Assembly: GCA_018303655.1 (NCBI GenBank)
Contig: JAGVXT010000011.1
Coordinates: forward strand, 1 to 63,696
DNA: 63,696 nt
Direction: 5' to 3'
Source of the DNA: Candidatus Woesearchaeota archaeon
GTDB taxonomy: Archaea > Nanobdellota > Nanobdellia > Woesearchaeales > GW2011-AR4
This document shows, in pieces, positions 51,403 through 59,797 of this stretch; the stretch's first letter is position 1, and every line of letters starts with the position of its first letter. The notes beneath the pieces were generated by a model, which saw only the letters and a list, made by a program, of their open reading frames with translations, was not told where the DNA came from and made no database searches. The position numbers were made by a program, and so were the translations under genes.

Positions 51403-51991
51403 AACCCTAATCTCAACAATCTATGAAGGCAATGCAACAAATGCAGCTATTATAAAGTTCTCTCCAGACAAAGTTGTAATCATAACTTCCAAGCCCAAAG
51501 ATGAAAAAAAGTCTACCTCAAGAAAATCCATAAAGGATATGAAAGACAAGTATAAAACAATAAAGATTGAGATTGTTGATACTTCGGTATATGAAATCCC
51601 AAAAATAGTTTATGACGTGTGCAAGGTCATTGACAGGGAAAACAAATTAGGGAATGAAGTATTGCTTCATATATCTGAAGGCAGAAAAACCCAGTCTCTT
51701 GGAGTTTTATTTGCGGGTTTTATCAAGAAGGATAAAATTGCTGGAGTGTACTATTTTATTGAAGAAACCAACAAAGCATTGCCCATGCCTCTGCTGGATT
51801 TTAAGCTTTCTCCAACCAAAACATTGATTCTTAAAGAGATTGCTTCTGGAAATAAAAAGGTCGCTAATATTATTAAGAAAACAAAGAAATCAAAAGCCAT
51901 GATTTATGCCCATTTAAACGAATTAAAGAAAGAAGGATACATAACAGAAAATATGGAAATAACTGATGCTGGAAAGATTGCGAGGCTATGA
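51395..51991 (+). CDS. CARF-wHTH regulator (Csa3/DUF6293-like), without CRISPR nearby
   Basis: The 198-residue protein has an N-terminal Rossmann-like ligand-sensing domain (TLISTIYEGNATNAAIIKFSPDKVVIITS; LLHISEGRKTQSLGVLFAGF with the ligand loop) and a C-terminal winged helix from about residue 135 (LSPTKTLILKEIASGNKKVANIIKKTKKSKAMIYAHLNELKKEGYI). Csa3-type CARF regulators sense cyclic oligoadenylates in CRISPR loci; the related DUF6293 group regulates other genes. No cas gene or repeat array is in the window. It overlaps the upstream gene by eight bases and the next gene begins at once. Confidence 0.75.
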   Translation: MFKTLISTIYEGNATNAAIIKFSPDKVVIITSKPKDEKKSTSRKSIKDMKDKYKTIKIEIVDTSVYEIPKIVYDVCKVIDRENKLGNEVLLHISEGRKTQSLGVLFAGFIKKDKIAGVYYFIEETNKALPMPLLDFKLSPTKTLILKEIASGNKKVANIIKKTKKSKAMIYAHLNELKKEGYITENMEITDAGKIARL

Positions 51992-52831
51992 ATGGACAAA
52001 GACAACGCACTAGTCGTATTCCAAGGCAAGAAAATCCGAAGAACTTGGCACAATAAAGAGTGGTATTTCTCAATAATTGACATAGTTGCTGCCTTAACAG
52101 ATAGCCCTACCCCTAGGCAGTATTGGGGCAAAGTCAAAGACAGGGAATTTGTAAAGCTTGAGTTGTCCCCAATTTGGGTACAACTGAAATTAACCTCTGC
52201 GGATGGCAAGATGTATGATACTGATTGTGCTAATACAGAGTCTATGTTTAGGATTATTCAGTCTATTCCTTCCAAAAAAGCTGAACCGTTTAAGCGTTGG
52301 CTTGCAAAAGTAGGTTACGAAAGAGTGCAAGAGATAGAAAACCCAGAACTTGCTCAGAAGCGTATGAAGGAAATCTACAAGCAGAAGGGCTATTCTGATG
52401 ATTGGATAGAAAAAAGAGTAAGAGGAATAGCTATAAGGGAAGAGCTTACCGATGAATGGAATAAAAGAGACGTTAAAACAGAACGAGAGTATTCAATTTT
52501 AACTGCTGAAATCTCAAAAGCCACCTTTGGTATGACTCCAAGCGAATACAAGAAGTTCAAAGGATTGAAAAAGGAGAACTTACGCGACCATATGAATGAT
52601 TTAGAGCTTATATTTACAATGCTTGGTGAAGCATCCACTACAAGAATTGCAAAAGATAAAGATGCTCAAGGATTTATCGAAAACAAGGAAGCGGCAAAGA
52701 AAGGCGGAAAGGTTGCTGGTGTAGCAAGGAAAGAACTTGAACAGCAAAGCATCAGAAAGGTATCCACTCCAGAAAACTATCTTTCTGAACCAGAAAAGAA
52801 GAAAAAACTGGAAGATAAGAGTAAAAAGTAG
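51992..52831 (+). CDS. BRO-family (Bro-N) protein
   Basis: The 279-residue protein begins with a Bro-N domain (RRTWHNKEWYFSIIDIVAALTDSPTPRQYWGKVKDRE; FRIIQSIPSKKAEPFKRWLAKVGYERVQEI), a DNA-binding module common in viruses and mobile elements. The C-terminal half (ATFGMTPSEYKKFKGLKKENLRDHMNDLELIFTMLGEASTTRIAKDKDAQGF) occurs in stand-alone BRO proteins of DPANN and CPR genomes. It starts directly after the CARF regulator. It supports a mobile origin for 50.5-53.2 kb. Confidence 0.85.
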   Translation: MDKDNALVVFQGKKIRRTWHNKEWYFSIIDIVAALTDSPTPRQYWGKVKDREFVKLELSPIWVQLKLTSADGKMYDTDCANTESMFRIIQSIPSKKAEPFKRWLAKVGYERVQEIENPELAQKRMKEIYKQKGYSDDWIEKRVRGIAIREELTDEWNKRDVKTEREYSILTAEISKATFGMTPSEYKKFKGLKKENLRDHMNDLELIFTMLGEASTTRIAKDKDAQGFIENKEAAKKGGKVAGVARKELEQQSIRKVSTPENYLSEPEKKKKLEDKSKK

Positions 52832-52939
52832 GAACCCCCCATCGTTAGTTTCGTTCGTCATAGAAATGTCCTCCTATCAGTCGTTTAGCCACTAAAAATT
52901 ATTGAACTTAACAAGAATTAAACCCTTGCTTTTTCCCAG

Positions 52940-53105
52940 AAAAAAATCTCCGTGGCGTTCTGCGAGACAAAAATTTCAAGGATTAAGCAATAAGACATCA
53001 AAATCCGCAGAAATTTTTGGTGAGTAGGACAAGCTTTTCGACTTTATAGTTTAGTTGTGTAAGGAGAAAAGTTGTCCGTCGAACCGCCAAGGAGGAGATT
53101 TTTTT
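52940..53105 (+). ncRNA. Candidate structured RNA (three helices closed by a 12-bp stem)
   Basis: The closing stem AAAAAAATCTCC (52940-52951) pairs with GGAGATTTTTTT (53094-53105), extended by TGGCG/CGCCA (52953-52957 with 53085-53089). Inside, TTCTGCG (52958-52964) pairs with CGCAGAA (53006-53012), and GGACAAGCTTTTC (53027-53039) pairs with GAAAAGTTGTCC (53066-53077) with one bulge. The final T-run suggests plus-strand transcription and termination. It is not tRNA, RNase P, SRP or a domain V intron as far as I can see; a miniature inverted-repeat element is an alternative. It lies in the 467-base gap 52832-53298, whose right part holds GTGTGC-ATA-GCACAC-like and GCCTAA...TTAGGC hairpins. Confidence 0.4.
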
Positions 53106-53298
53106 TGAATCATGCTAATGATGGAAAAAGTGCGTGTGCATAGCACACCCAGGAAAATTGAAATGTTCTTGCCTAACACATTTTAGGCGAAGTTTGCCTC
53201 TTGCAATAATTTATTTTCAATATAGAAAACATCCCAAACTTCATTAACCAATAGCTTTAAATACCACTATTTATTGCATTTTCTAATTGTGGGGGAGA

Positions 53299-53907
53299 AT
53301 GTTAAGGATTGGTGTTTTAGCATCGACAAAAGCAACAGACATGCAGGCTGTAATTGATGCTATAAACGACAATAAGCTAAATGCCTCTATTTCTGTTGTT
53401 GTGAGCAACAAAAAGGATGCTTTTGCTTTGGAAAGGGCAAAAAACCATAAAATAAAATCGGTTTTCATCGATTCAAAAGGCAAGAACAGGGAGCAGTATG
53501 ATAAGGAAATTGCAAAAGTTCTTGAGCAAAACAAAGTTGAATTAATTTTATTAATTGGTTACATGAGATTCTTAAGCCCGTGGTTTGTCAGCAAGTACAA
53601 AAACAGGATAATGAACATACACCCAAGCTTACTGCCGAAGTATGCAGGAGGCATGGACGAGGATGTTCATGCAGAAGTTTTAAAAAACAGGGAAAAAGTG
53701 ACAGGAGCAACTTTGCATTTTGTTGATGAAGGCGCTGATACGGGCCCTGTAATAATGCAAAAAAGAGTAAATATTGAAGAAAATGAAGCTGTAGATTCGC
53801 TTAAAGAAAAAGTCCAGAAGGCAGAGCAGGAAATAATTGTAAAGGCAGTTGATTTATACAGCAAGGGAAAGATAAAAGTCAAGGGCAACAAGGTGGTAAT
53901 TGGATAG
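53299..53907 (+). CDS. purN: Phosphoribosylglycinamide formyltransferase
   Basis: From ATG 53299 the enzyme has 202 residues and transfers a formyl group from 10-formyltetrahydrofolate to GAR in purine synthesis. It has the N-terminal RIGVLASTKATDMQAVIDAI (the usual GSN loop is altered to TKATD), MRFLSPWFV, the catalytic NIHPSLLPKYAGG and HFVDEGADTGPVIMQ with the active-site Asp. An in-frame TTG at 53287 is less likely because the family starts at RIGVLAS. A TATA-like CTTTAAATA lies at about 53256-53264. It belongs functionally with folD and purH. Confidence 0.93.
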   Translation: MLRIGVLASTKATDMQAVIDAINDNKLNASISVVVSNKKDAFALERAKNHKIKSVFIDSKGKNREQYDKEIAKVLEQNKVELILLIGYMRFLSPWFVSKYKNRIMNIHPSLLPKYAGGMDEDVHAEVLKNREKVTGATLHFVDEGADTGPVIMQKRVNIEENEAVDSLKEKVQKAEQEIIVKAVDLYSKGKIKVKGNKVVIG

Positions 53908-53915
53908 ATAGGCGA

Positions 53916-53996
53916 GGCGTCACGATATTATCGAAAACCAAAGGTTTTCGGGAATGCTCGAAATCTTCGATTTCGACATGGCAAGAAAGTGACGCC
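53916..53996. repeat. Nested hairpin element downstream of purN
   Basis: GGCGTCAC (53916-53923) pairs with GTGACGCC (53989-53996) and encloses two perfect hairpins, CGAAAACC-AAA-GGTTTTCG (53932-53950) and TCGAAATC-TTC-GATTTCGA (53958-53976). The first resembles the hairpin at 8567-8583 including the GGGA that follows. It touches repeat copy 5. Confidence 0.65.
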
Positions 53997-54078
53997 GAGC
54001 ACAGTGAGCTGAGCGAGCGAGAGAGTTGAACGCGAGCTCGCGTTCTCGCGAGCAGGTTGAGCTCTCGCATTCGACTAT
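53996..54078 (+). repeat. Copy 5 of the dispersed GCGAG repeat, overlapping a coding start
   Basis: Contains GAGCGAGCGAGAGAGTTGAA, then CGCGAGCTCGCGTTCTCGCGA and the end CTCTCGCATTCGACTATTT. Positions 54029-54054 are the complement of copy 1, and the end matches copy 2. The membrane protein beginning near 54057 takes its first codons from it. Confidence 0.75.
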
Positions 54079-54458
54079 TTGCAGAGCAGATTACAGAGCA
54101 AAAAATTATCTGGTGGAAGGACAGGAAGCTTTTGGCAGGGGTGATTTTGGTAGTATCAAGCTTTATCCTTGGGTTTTATGGAAAGGTTTTGTTTATTACA
54201 AAATTCTACGAACCTATTTACCTCATTACTAGTTTGTCTATATGGGCTTTCAGCTTTATTTTGCTTTTTGCCGGTGTTTTTTTGGTTGGCTGGGAAACAG
54301 TAAGGATGATTCAATATAGTATACACAATCATGTTAGAAGAACTGTAAAGGATACCTACCAGTATACAAAAGGCCTGCCGAAAAAAGGCTATAGCTATAC
54401 AAAGGAATTGCACAAAAAGAGCATGGCTAAGATAAAAAAATCAATGGCAAAAAAATGA
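54057..54458 (+). CDS. Small membrane protein whose N-terminus lies in a repeat
   Basis: The frame encodes about 133 residues: WWKDRKLLAGVILVVSSFILGFYGKVLFI and LITSLSIWAFSFILLFAGVFLVGWETV form two helices, and a basic tail has repeated YTK (TYQYTKGLPKKGYSYTKELHKKS). No ATG is available before the first helix; TTG 54057 is a possible start and the codons for SSRIRL come from repeat copy 5, so the original start may have been replaced. It overlaps purH by four bases (ATGA). I do not recognise a function. Confidence 0.6.
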   Translation: MSSRIRLFAEQITEQKIIWWKDRKLLAGVILVVSSFILGFYGKVLFITKFYEPIYLITSLSIWAFSFILLFAGVFLVGWETVRMIQYSIHNHVRRTVKDTYQYTKGLPKKGYSYTKELHKKSMAKIKKSMAKK

Positions 54459-55984
54459 TTAAGACAGCATTGATATCAGTTTCAGACAAGGAAGGGGTTG
54501 TTGATTTTGCAAAACAGCTTTCTAAGCTAAAAATAAAAATAATCTCGACAGGCAAAACAGCAAAACTGCTGAAGCAAAACCAAATCAAAACTATATTGGT
54601 TTCTGAAATCACTAAATTTCCGGAAATGCTGGACGGCAGGCTCAAATCATTGCATCCGAACATTTTTGCAGGAATACTTGCAGACAGGGGAAACAGGAGG
54701 CACATGAATGAATTAAAAAAATTAAGAATTAATCCAATAGACATGGTTGTTGTCAATTTCTACCCTTTTGAAGAAACAATCAGGCATGGAAAAATAAATG
54801 AAATAATAGAAAACATTGACATTGGCGGGCCTTCTTTAGTAAAAGCAGCTGCAAAAAACCACAAGGATGTTGTTGTTGTGGTTGACAGGAATGATTATCC
54901 TTTAATCATTGAAAAAATAAGGCATAAAAAAATTGACAATGCGGAAAAGGCAAGGCTTGCTGCAAAGGCATTCCTGCAGACTGCAAGGTATGAAACAATA
55001 GTAGGGAGGTATTTTGCGGAAAACTTTATTGATGAGATGTTTCCAGGAGTATACAATTTCACATTCAAAAAGATACAGGACCTGAGGTATGGTGAAAATC
55101 CCCACCAGAAGGCTGCTTTTTACAAGTCATACTGGATAAATGAGACATGCATCAGCACGGCAAAGCAGCTGCATGGAAAAGAATTATCTTACAACAACAT
55201 TTTAGATGCAAATGACGCCTTTGAGCTTGTGAAGGATTTTAAAGAGCCGACAGCAGCTGTCATAAAGCACACAAACCCAAGTGGTGCTGCAACAGCGTCA
55301 AAAATCGGCGAAGCGTACAAAAAAGCATATGAAACAGATACTACATCAGCATTCGGAAGCGTTGTTGCATTAAACAGATCATGCAATATTGAAATTGCAA
55401 AAATGATGAAGCCATTGTTTGTCGAAGTTGTCATATGCCCAAAATTCGAGAAAGATTCATTGAAAATTTTGAAAGAGAAGAAGAATTTAAGGCTGCTTGA
55501 AACAGGCCCAATAATCAAGGACTACAGAAGCCTTGACATGAGAAGAGTTGTAGGAGGCTTGCTTGTGCAGACAAGGCAGTATCCTGACTTAAGCCAAAAA
55601 AACCTTAAAGTTGTGACAAAAAGAAAGCCGACAAGAGAGGAAATCAAGGATCTGATGTTTGCATGGAAGGTCAACAAGCACGTCAAGTCCAATTCAATTG
55701 TTTTGGCAAAAGGCAATGTGACTGTTGGAATCGGAGCTGGCCAGATGTCAAGAGTTGATGCTGCAAAGCTCGCTGTCATGAAGTCAGAAGGCAAAAGCAA
55801 TGGCTCTGTTATGAGTTCCGATGCCTTCTTCCCATTCAGAGATGGTGTTGACGAGGCTGCAAAGGCAGGAGTCACAGCAATAATCCAGCCAGGCGGCTCA
55901 ATAAGGGATGAAGAGGTAATTCAGGCAGCGAATGATCACAACATTGCTATGGTTTTCACCGGCATAAGGCTGTTCAGGCACTAG
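54455..55984 (+). CDS. purH: Bifunctional AICAR formyltransferase/IMP cyclohydrolase
   Basis: The 509-residue enzyme carries out the last two steps of IMP synthesis. The N-terminal MGS-type cyclohydrolase domain (ALISVSDKEGVVDFAKQL, ISTGKTAKLL, FPEMLDGRLKSLHPNIFAGILADR) is followed by the formyltransferase with LRYGENPHQKAAFY, AVIKHTNPSGAA (catalytic Lys-His), SDAFFPFRDGVDEAAKAGVTAIIQPGGSIRDEEVI and the end MVFTGIRLFRH. It is a bacterial-type PurH, complete. Translation is coupled to the small membrane protein. Confidence 0.97.
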   Translation: MIKTALISVSDKEGVVDFAKQLSKLKIKIISTGKTAKLLKQNQIKTILVSEITKFPEMLDGRLKSLHPNIFAGILADRGNRRHMNELKKLRINPIDMVVVNFYPFEETIRHGKINEIIENIDIGGPSLVKAAAKNHKDVVVVVDRNDYPLIIEKIRHKKIDNAEKARLAAKAFLQTARYETIVGRYFAENFIDEMFPGVYNFTFKKIQDLRYGENPHQKAAFYKSYWINETCISTAKQLHGKELSYNNILDANDAFELVKDFKEPTAAVIKHTNPSGAATASKIGEAYKKAYETDTTSAFGSVVALNRSCNIEIAKMMKPLFVEVVICPKFEKDSLKILKEKKNLRLLETGPIIKDYRSLDMRRVVGGLLVQTRQYPDLSQKNLKVVTKRKPTREEIKDLMFAWKVNKHVKSNSIVLAKGNVTVGIGAGQMSRVDAAKLAVMKSEGKSNGSVMSSDAFFPFRDGVDEAAKAGVTAIIQPGGSIRDEEVIQAANDHNIAMVFTGIRLFRH

Positions 55985-56015
55985 ATTTTTAAACTGCAAT
56001 ATTTCTTAAACAAAA

Positions 56016-56966
56016 ATGCCATTGGAAAATTTTATTGTAATTTATGTCAATTCATTGTTTGAATTAGCCAGGGATTTATGGCTTTATTTTTTACTAGGTT
56101 TAATTATTTCAGCCCTGATACAGGAATTTGTATCAACAAAAAAACTTTTAAAATATTTTGGCGGGAATGACATTGGCTCTTTGCTAAGGGCGACAACAGC
56201 AGGATTATTTGTTTCTGTCTGCTCCTGCGGAGCAATACCGATTGCAGCAACTTTAAGGCAAAGGGGAGCATCAACTGCTTCTGCATTGACATTTCTATTA
56301 GCTGCGCCATGGGGCGGCTTGCTGCATGTGCTTTTGATTTCCGGGTTTATAGGTATTAAAAATACAGTAATACTTTTGATTTTTTCCTTATTGACTGCAT
56401 TTATTGCCGGTCTGATATTGGCAAAACTTGAAAATAAGAATTTGATAGAAATCGGAATCCCGAAAAAACACAAAAAAGGTGAAAAGCACATTTGCGTTGA
56501 ATGCGTTGATGTTGAAAAAATGAGGATGATTCATGAAAAGGAAAGATTTGAAAAAAGAATCGTCTATTGCGTGCCAAAAAACATGCGGCAGATTTTCAGG
56601 GAAGTTGGAAAATACATCGTAATAGGCTTGCTGATTGCAGCCGCATTGAAGGCATTTGCCCCATCTGAGCTTGTTGTTAAATATTTAGGCAATGGCGGCA
56701 AATTTCTGCCTGTGCTGATTGCAGTTCCCATAAGCGCGGTATTAGAGCTTGCATCAGAGGGATTGGCTGTTTTGGGCGGGCAGCTTTATCAATTAGGAGC
56801 GTCTCTCGGAGTTGTTTTTGTAATATTGATGGTTGGAGTTGCAACAGACATAACAGAGCTTTCAATGATATGGGGAAAATTCGGAAAGAGAAGCTCAATT
56901 GCTTACCTGTTGACTGCAACTGCAATTGCAATACTGTTTGCCTTGATGATTAATTTGGTTTTTTAA
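56016..56966 (+). CDS. Permease of the DUF318/YraQ (ArsP-like) family
   Basis: The 316-residue protein has about eight membrane helices in two halves separated by a charged loop (KKHKKGEKHICVECVDVEKMRM). Signature SVCSCGAIPIAATLRQRGAS in the first half is the family's metal-site cysteine loop, and APWGGLLHVLL and ISAVLELASEGLAVLGGQL are conserved neighbours. Relatives export organoarsenicals or other small molecules. The substrate here cannot be told from sequence; the extra cysteines HICVECVD in the loop are unusual. It ends one base before the next transporter gene. Confidence 0.8.
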   Translation: MPLENFIVIYVNSLFELARDLWLYFLLGLIISALIQEFVSTKKLLKYFGGNDIGSLLRATTAGLFVSVCSCGAIPIAATLRQRGASTASALTFLLAAPWGGLLHVLLISGFIGIKNTVILLIFSLLTAFIAGLILAKLENKNLIEIGIPKKHKKGEKHICVECVDVEKMRMIHEKERFEKRIVYCVPKNMRQIFREVGKYIVIGLLIAAALKAFAPSELVVKYLGNGGKFLPVLIAVPISAVLELASEGLAVLGGQLYQLGASLGVVFVILMVGVATDITELSMIWGKFGKRSSIAYLLTATAIAILFALMINLVF

Positions 56967-56967
56967 A

Positions 56968-57867
56968 ATGAACAATTGGGTTTATTTTGTGCTGATATCA
57001 CAGGGAATATGGTCAGTTACTTCTGTGATAGACAAAATTGTCATTTCAAGAGGCTACATAAAAAATCCACTTGTGTATATTGTACTGAACGGATTGACGA
57101 ATGTATTGTTATTATTTTTATTGCCTTTTGTAAGCTTTGAGCCGTTAAATCTTTTTGATTTTGGCGTATTATTGCTCTCTGGTGCCATGTTTACCGCATC
57201 TGTAATTCTTTACTACAGGGCAGTTCAGTATGAAGAGATATCGAGGGTTGCCATGCTGTTCCAGCTCGCCCCTGTTTTTGTATTAATACTCTCGTACTTT
57301 GTATTGGGGGAAAAATTAACCCAAAACCATTTTATCGGCTTTTTGCTCCTGCTAAGCGCCGGAATAATCGTTTCCTACAAAAAAATCGGGGCAAAGCTGA
57401 GCAGGGCATTTTACTATATGCTGGCTTCAGCAGTTTTTGCCGCTGTTTCATTCATTGCTGCAAAGCACATTTTCAATGCTACGGGCTTCTGGAGCGCATT
57501 TTTGTGGCTTAGGCTGAGCGGATTTACTTCCTTATTTGTTTTGCTTTCGCCTTCAACAAGAAGCCAGTTTGCTGGAACATTCAAAAAAATGAAAAATAAG
57601 GCAAAAGGCCTGCTGGGATTTAAGATGGTGATTGATTTTTCCTCTTTTATATTTGCCGGACTGGCAATGGTTTATGCGCCTGCAATAGCTTTGATAAGCG
57701 CATTGGCAAGCTCTGCGCTTCCCTTATTTGTTTTTATTTTGACTTTAGTTACATCATTTTACTTTCCAAAACTGGTAAAGGAAGAAATCAATAAAAAAAC
57801 CATGTTAGCAAAGATTTTGGCCATAGCCTTGATAATAATAGGCATTGTTTTCATCAATTTACGATAA
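56968..57867 (+). CDS. EamA-family (DMT) transporter
   Basis: A 299-residue protein of ten helices in two EamA repeats, about residues 3-135 and 145-298. Typical stretches are SVTSVIDKIVISRGYIKNPLVYI, YYRAVQYEEISRVAMLFQLAPVFVLILSYFVLGEKLT and the matching end of repeat 2. DMT transporters carry amino acids, nucleosides or metabolites; the substrate is not predictable. It is probably co-transcribed with the permease. Confidence 0.85.
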   Translation: MNNWVYFVLISQGIWSVTSVIDKIVISRGYIKNPLVYIVLNGLTNVLLLFLLPFVSFEPLNLFDFGVLLLSGAMFTASVILYYRAVQYEEISRVAMLFQLAPVFVLILSYFVLGEKLTQNHFIGFLLLLSAGIIVSYKKIGAKLSRAFYYMLASAVFAAVSFIAAKHIFNATGFWSAFLWLRLSGFTSLFVLLSPSTRSQFAGTFKKMKNKAKGLLGFKMVIDFSSFIFAGLAMVYAPAIALISALASSALPLFVFILTLVTSFYFPKLVKEEINKKTMLAKILAIALIIIGIVFINLR

Positions 57868-57953
57868 TTTAATAATAAATATTAAATATAGATTAAAAAT
57901 TCACTCAAAACCATAACTTTTATATATATCTTAACAATTGTTAATTAAGCAAA

Positions 57954-58241
57954 ATGGCAGATGAAACACAGGCTGTGCAGGAAAGCTCCAAGAAGTACAA
58001 GATAGAGCATGACAGGCCAAACTGCATAGGCTGCGCTGCATGCGCTGCTGTTGCCCCTGACTTCTGGACAATGGACGAAGATGGCAAATCAGATATAGTT
58101 GGGTGCAAAAAAAGAGACGATGAGTGGGAAGAGCTGGACATTGAGGAAAAACACTACAAGGAAAACCGGGAAGCTGCTGACTCATGCCCCGTCAATGTGA
58201 TTCATATTGTCAATAAGGAAACCGGAGAGAAAATAATTTAA
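57954..58241 (+). CDS. Ferredoxin, [4Fe-4S]
   Basis: The 95-residue protein has NCIGCAACAAVAPDF (C-x-x-C-x-x-C) at about residues 24-38 and DSCPVNVIHI with the fourth ligand, so it binds one [4Fe-4S] cluster. The acidic insert of about 35 residues (DDEWEELDIEEKHYKE) matches archaeal single-cluster ferredoxins. TATA-like TTTTATATATAT is at 57919-57930. It may supply electrons to enzymes such as lipoyl synthase encoded 4 kb away. Confidence 0.9.
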   Translation: MADETQAVQESSKKYKIEHDRPNCIGCAACAAVAPDFWTMDEDGKSDIVGCKKRDDEWEELDIEEKHYKENREAADSCPVNVIHIVNKETGEKII

Positions 58242-58264
58242 ACTGCTAATTTCTTGATTATTAA

Positions 58265-58468
58265 ATGGACAAATGCCCCAAGTGCGGCTCCAAAAATATT
58301 AAGAATTACAATTATTTAGGAATAACTACAATTAAATGCGGCAACTGCGGCTTTGATGAAAGCTCTGTCTATGCGGTGTTTCCGGAGCAGAAGGCAAGCC
58401 AGAAGGCAAAGGGAAGCTATGCAGTTTACAAAAAAGGCGGAAGCAGGAGAACTGCAAAGAAAAAATAA
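58265..58468 (+). CDS. Small zinc-ribbon protein
   Basis: The 67-residue protein begins CPKCGSKNIKNYNYLGITTIKCGNCGFDESS, two CxxC knuckles forming a zinc ribbon, then a basic Lys/Ala/Gly tail ending TAKKK. Proteins of this shape occur near electron-transfer and transcription genes in DPANN archaea. It lies 23 bases after the ferredoxin and 10 bases before the RnfD-like gene, so the three are probably one operon. No role is known. Confidence 0.7.
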   Translation: MDKCPKCGSKNIKNYNYLGITTIKCGNCGFDESSVYAVFPEQKASQKAKGSYAVYKKGGSRRTAKKK

Positions 58469-58478
58469 AAGGTGATTT

Positions 58479-59303
58479 TTGTTGGAAATCAAATCTTTAG
58501 TTAATAAATTTATAATTTATTATTACATGATTATTTTTCTTGTAATTCTGCATTTAACCAGCGCATTTTTCTATGGTTTTGGATTTAAAGCTTTGGTGCC
58601 TGTGGTATTGGCAGTCATTACAACAACAATTTTGGATTTATTTATTGTATATTTTAAATTTAAAAAATGGAAATTTCCGCAAAGCGCTTTGATATCTGGT
58701 TTATTTATAGGAGGCTTATTGACGCAAAATCTCCAATGGTATATTTATGTTTTGGCCGGGATAATTGCAGTTTCATCAAAACATCTGATAAAAATAAGCC
58801 AAAAGCAAATCTTCAATCCCGCAAATCTTGGAGTTTTGCTTGTTTCAGTTATCCCTGGCGCTTCCCACACCTGGTGGATTTCGTCTCCTTTAATTTTGGT
58901 CCTGATTTTCGGCATTTTCATGGTGTGGGGATTAAGAAGGTTTGACTTAGCATTGAGTTTTTTAGTTAGTTATTATTTAATCAATTCAATTATTGAATTG
59001 TCAAGGGGAAGCGGTTTTAATGAAATTTTTTACACAATCCTCAACGGAGGAGTCATATATTTCTTCTCAATGTTCATGCTGATAGAGCCAAGGACAAATC
59101 CAAGCCAAAGAAAGCAAAGAATCATTTATGGAATGTTAGTAGCTGTATTGTTTATATTGTTCCATTTCTTTATTCCGCAGCACGACATTGTTCTGGCACT
59201 GGCAATTGGAAATGTTTTTGTGCCGGTATTGAATAAACTAGATTTCAAGAAAAAAGAGAAAAAACCGAGCATAAGCGAAACCATAAAAGTGGAGAATTAT
59301 TAG
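58479..59303 (+). CDS. RnfD/NqrB-like membrane protein
   Basis: The 274-residue protein has eight or nine helices. The segments SALISGLFIGGLL, ISSKHLIKISQKQIFNPANLGVLLVSVIPGASHTWW and FSMFMLIEPRTNPSQRKQRIIYG are hallmarks of the RnfD/NqrB fold, an FMN-carrying membrane subunit of ion-pumping electron-transport complexes. The threonine in EPRTNPS may be the flavin site. No other Rnf or Nqr subunit is in the window, so it may act alone with the ferredoxin. Start is TTG 58479 or 58482 after GGTGAT. Confidence 0.7.
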   Translation: MLEIKSLVNKFIIYYYMIIFLVILHLTSAFFYGFGFKALVPVVLAVITTTILDLFIVYFKFKKWKFPQSALISGLFIGGLLTQNLQWYIYVLAGIIAVSSKHLIKISQKQIFNPANLGVLLVSVIPGASHTWWISSPLILVLIFGIFMVWGLRRFDLALSFLVSYYLINSIIELSRGSGFNEIFYTILNGGVIYFFSMFMLIEPRTNPSQRKQRIIYGMLVAVLFILFHFFIPQHDIVLALAIGNVFVPVLNKLDFKKKEKKPSISETIKVENY

Positions 59304-59308
59304 AATAA

Positions 59309-59797
59309 TTAACTTTTTCTTTCCAAAACCATTATTGTGTAGCTGTACCTGTTTTCATCGTCCTTTTCAACGAATCTTTCCTTAACTTTAACCCATTCAT
59401 CTTCATTGAATTCGGGAAAATAAGTGTCGCCTTTGAATGTGCCATGGACTTTGGTTATGCAAAGCCTGTCTGCTATCGGCAAAAACAGCTTATAGATTTC
59501 AGCGCCTCCAATAACCATTATCTCATTATTGCCTTTTGCAGCCTTTATGGCGTCTTCTTTATTGTTGACAACAACGCATCCATCTGTCTTGTAATTTTTA
59601 TCCCTTGTTATTATTATGTTCAGCCTTTCCGGCATCGGCCTTCCTATTGACTCATGAGTTTTCCTGCCCATTATCACAGGCTTGTGCTTTGTTGCTTCCC
59701 TGAAATACTTCAGTTCAGAAGGCAGGTTCCAAGGCAATTTATTTTGATATCCAATCACTCTGTTCTCGTCCATTGCAAATATTAATGATATTATCAT
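59309..59797 (-). CDS. folA: Dihydrofolate reductase
   Basis: The 162-residue enzyme reduces dihydrofolate to tetrahydrofolate using NADPH. MIISLIFAMDENRVIGYQNKLPWNLPSELKYFR contains the substrate Asp/Trp region, VIMGRKTHESIGRPMPERLNIIITR the NADPH site, and IMVIGGAEIYKLF the second nucleotide contact. It lies 130 bases downstream of thyA in the same orientation, and both are needed because ThyA oxidises methylene-tetrahydrofolate to dihydrofolate. Confidence 0.96.
   Translation of the reverse strand: MIISLIFAMDENRVIGYQNKLPWNLPSELKYFREATKHKPVIMGRKTHESIGRPMPERLNIIITRDKNYKTDGCVVVNNKEDAIKAAKGNNEIMVIGGAEIYKLFLPIADRLCITKVHGTFKGDTYFPEFNEDEWVKVKERFVEKDDENRYSYTIMVLERKS

Noticed and set aside
52940-53105. 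Group II intron, RNase P or SRP RNA
   Set aside because: No domain V hairpin, no RNase P conserved core, and no SRP tetraloop domain could be found in the structured segment.
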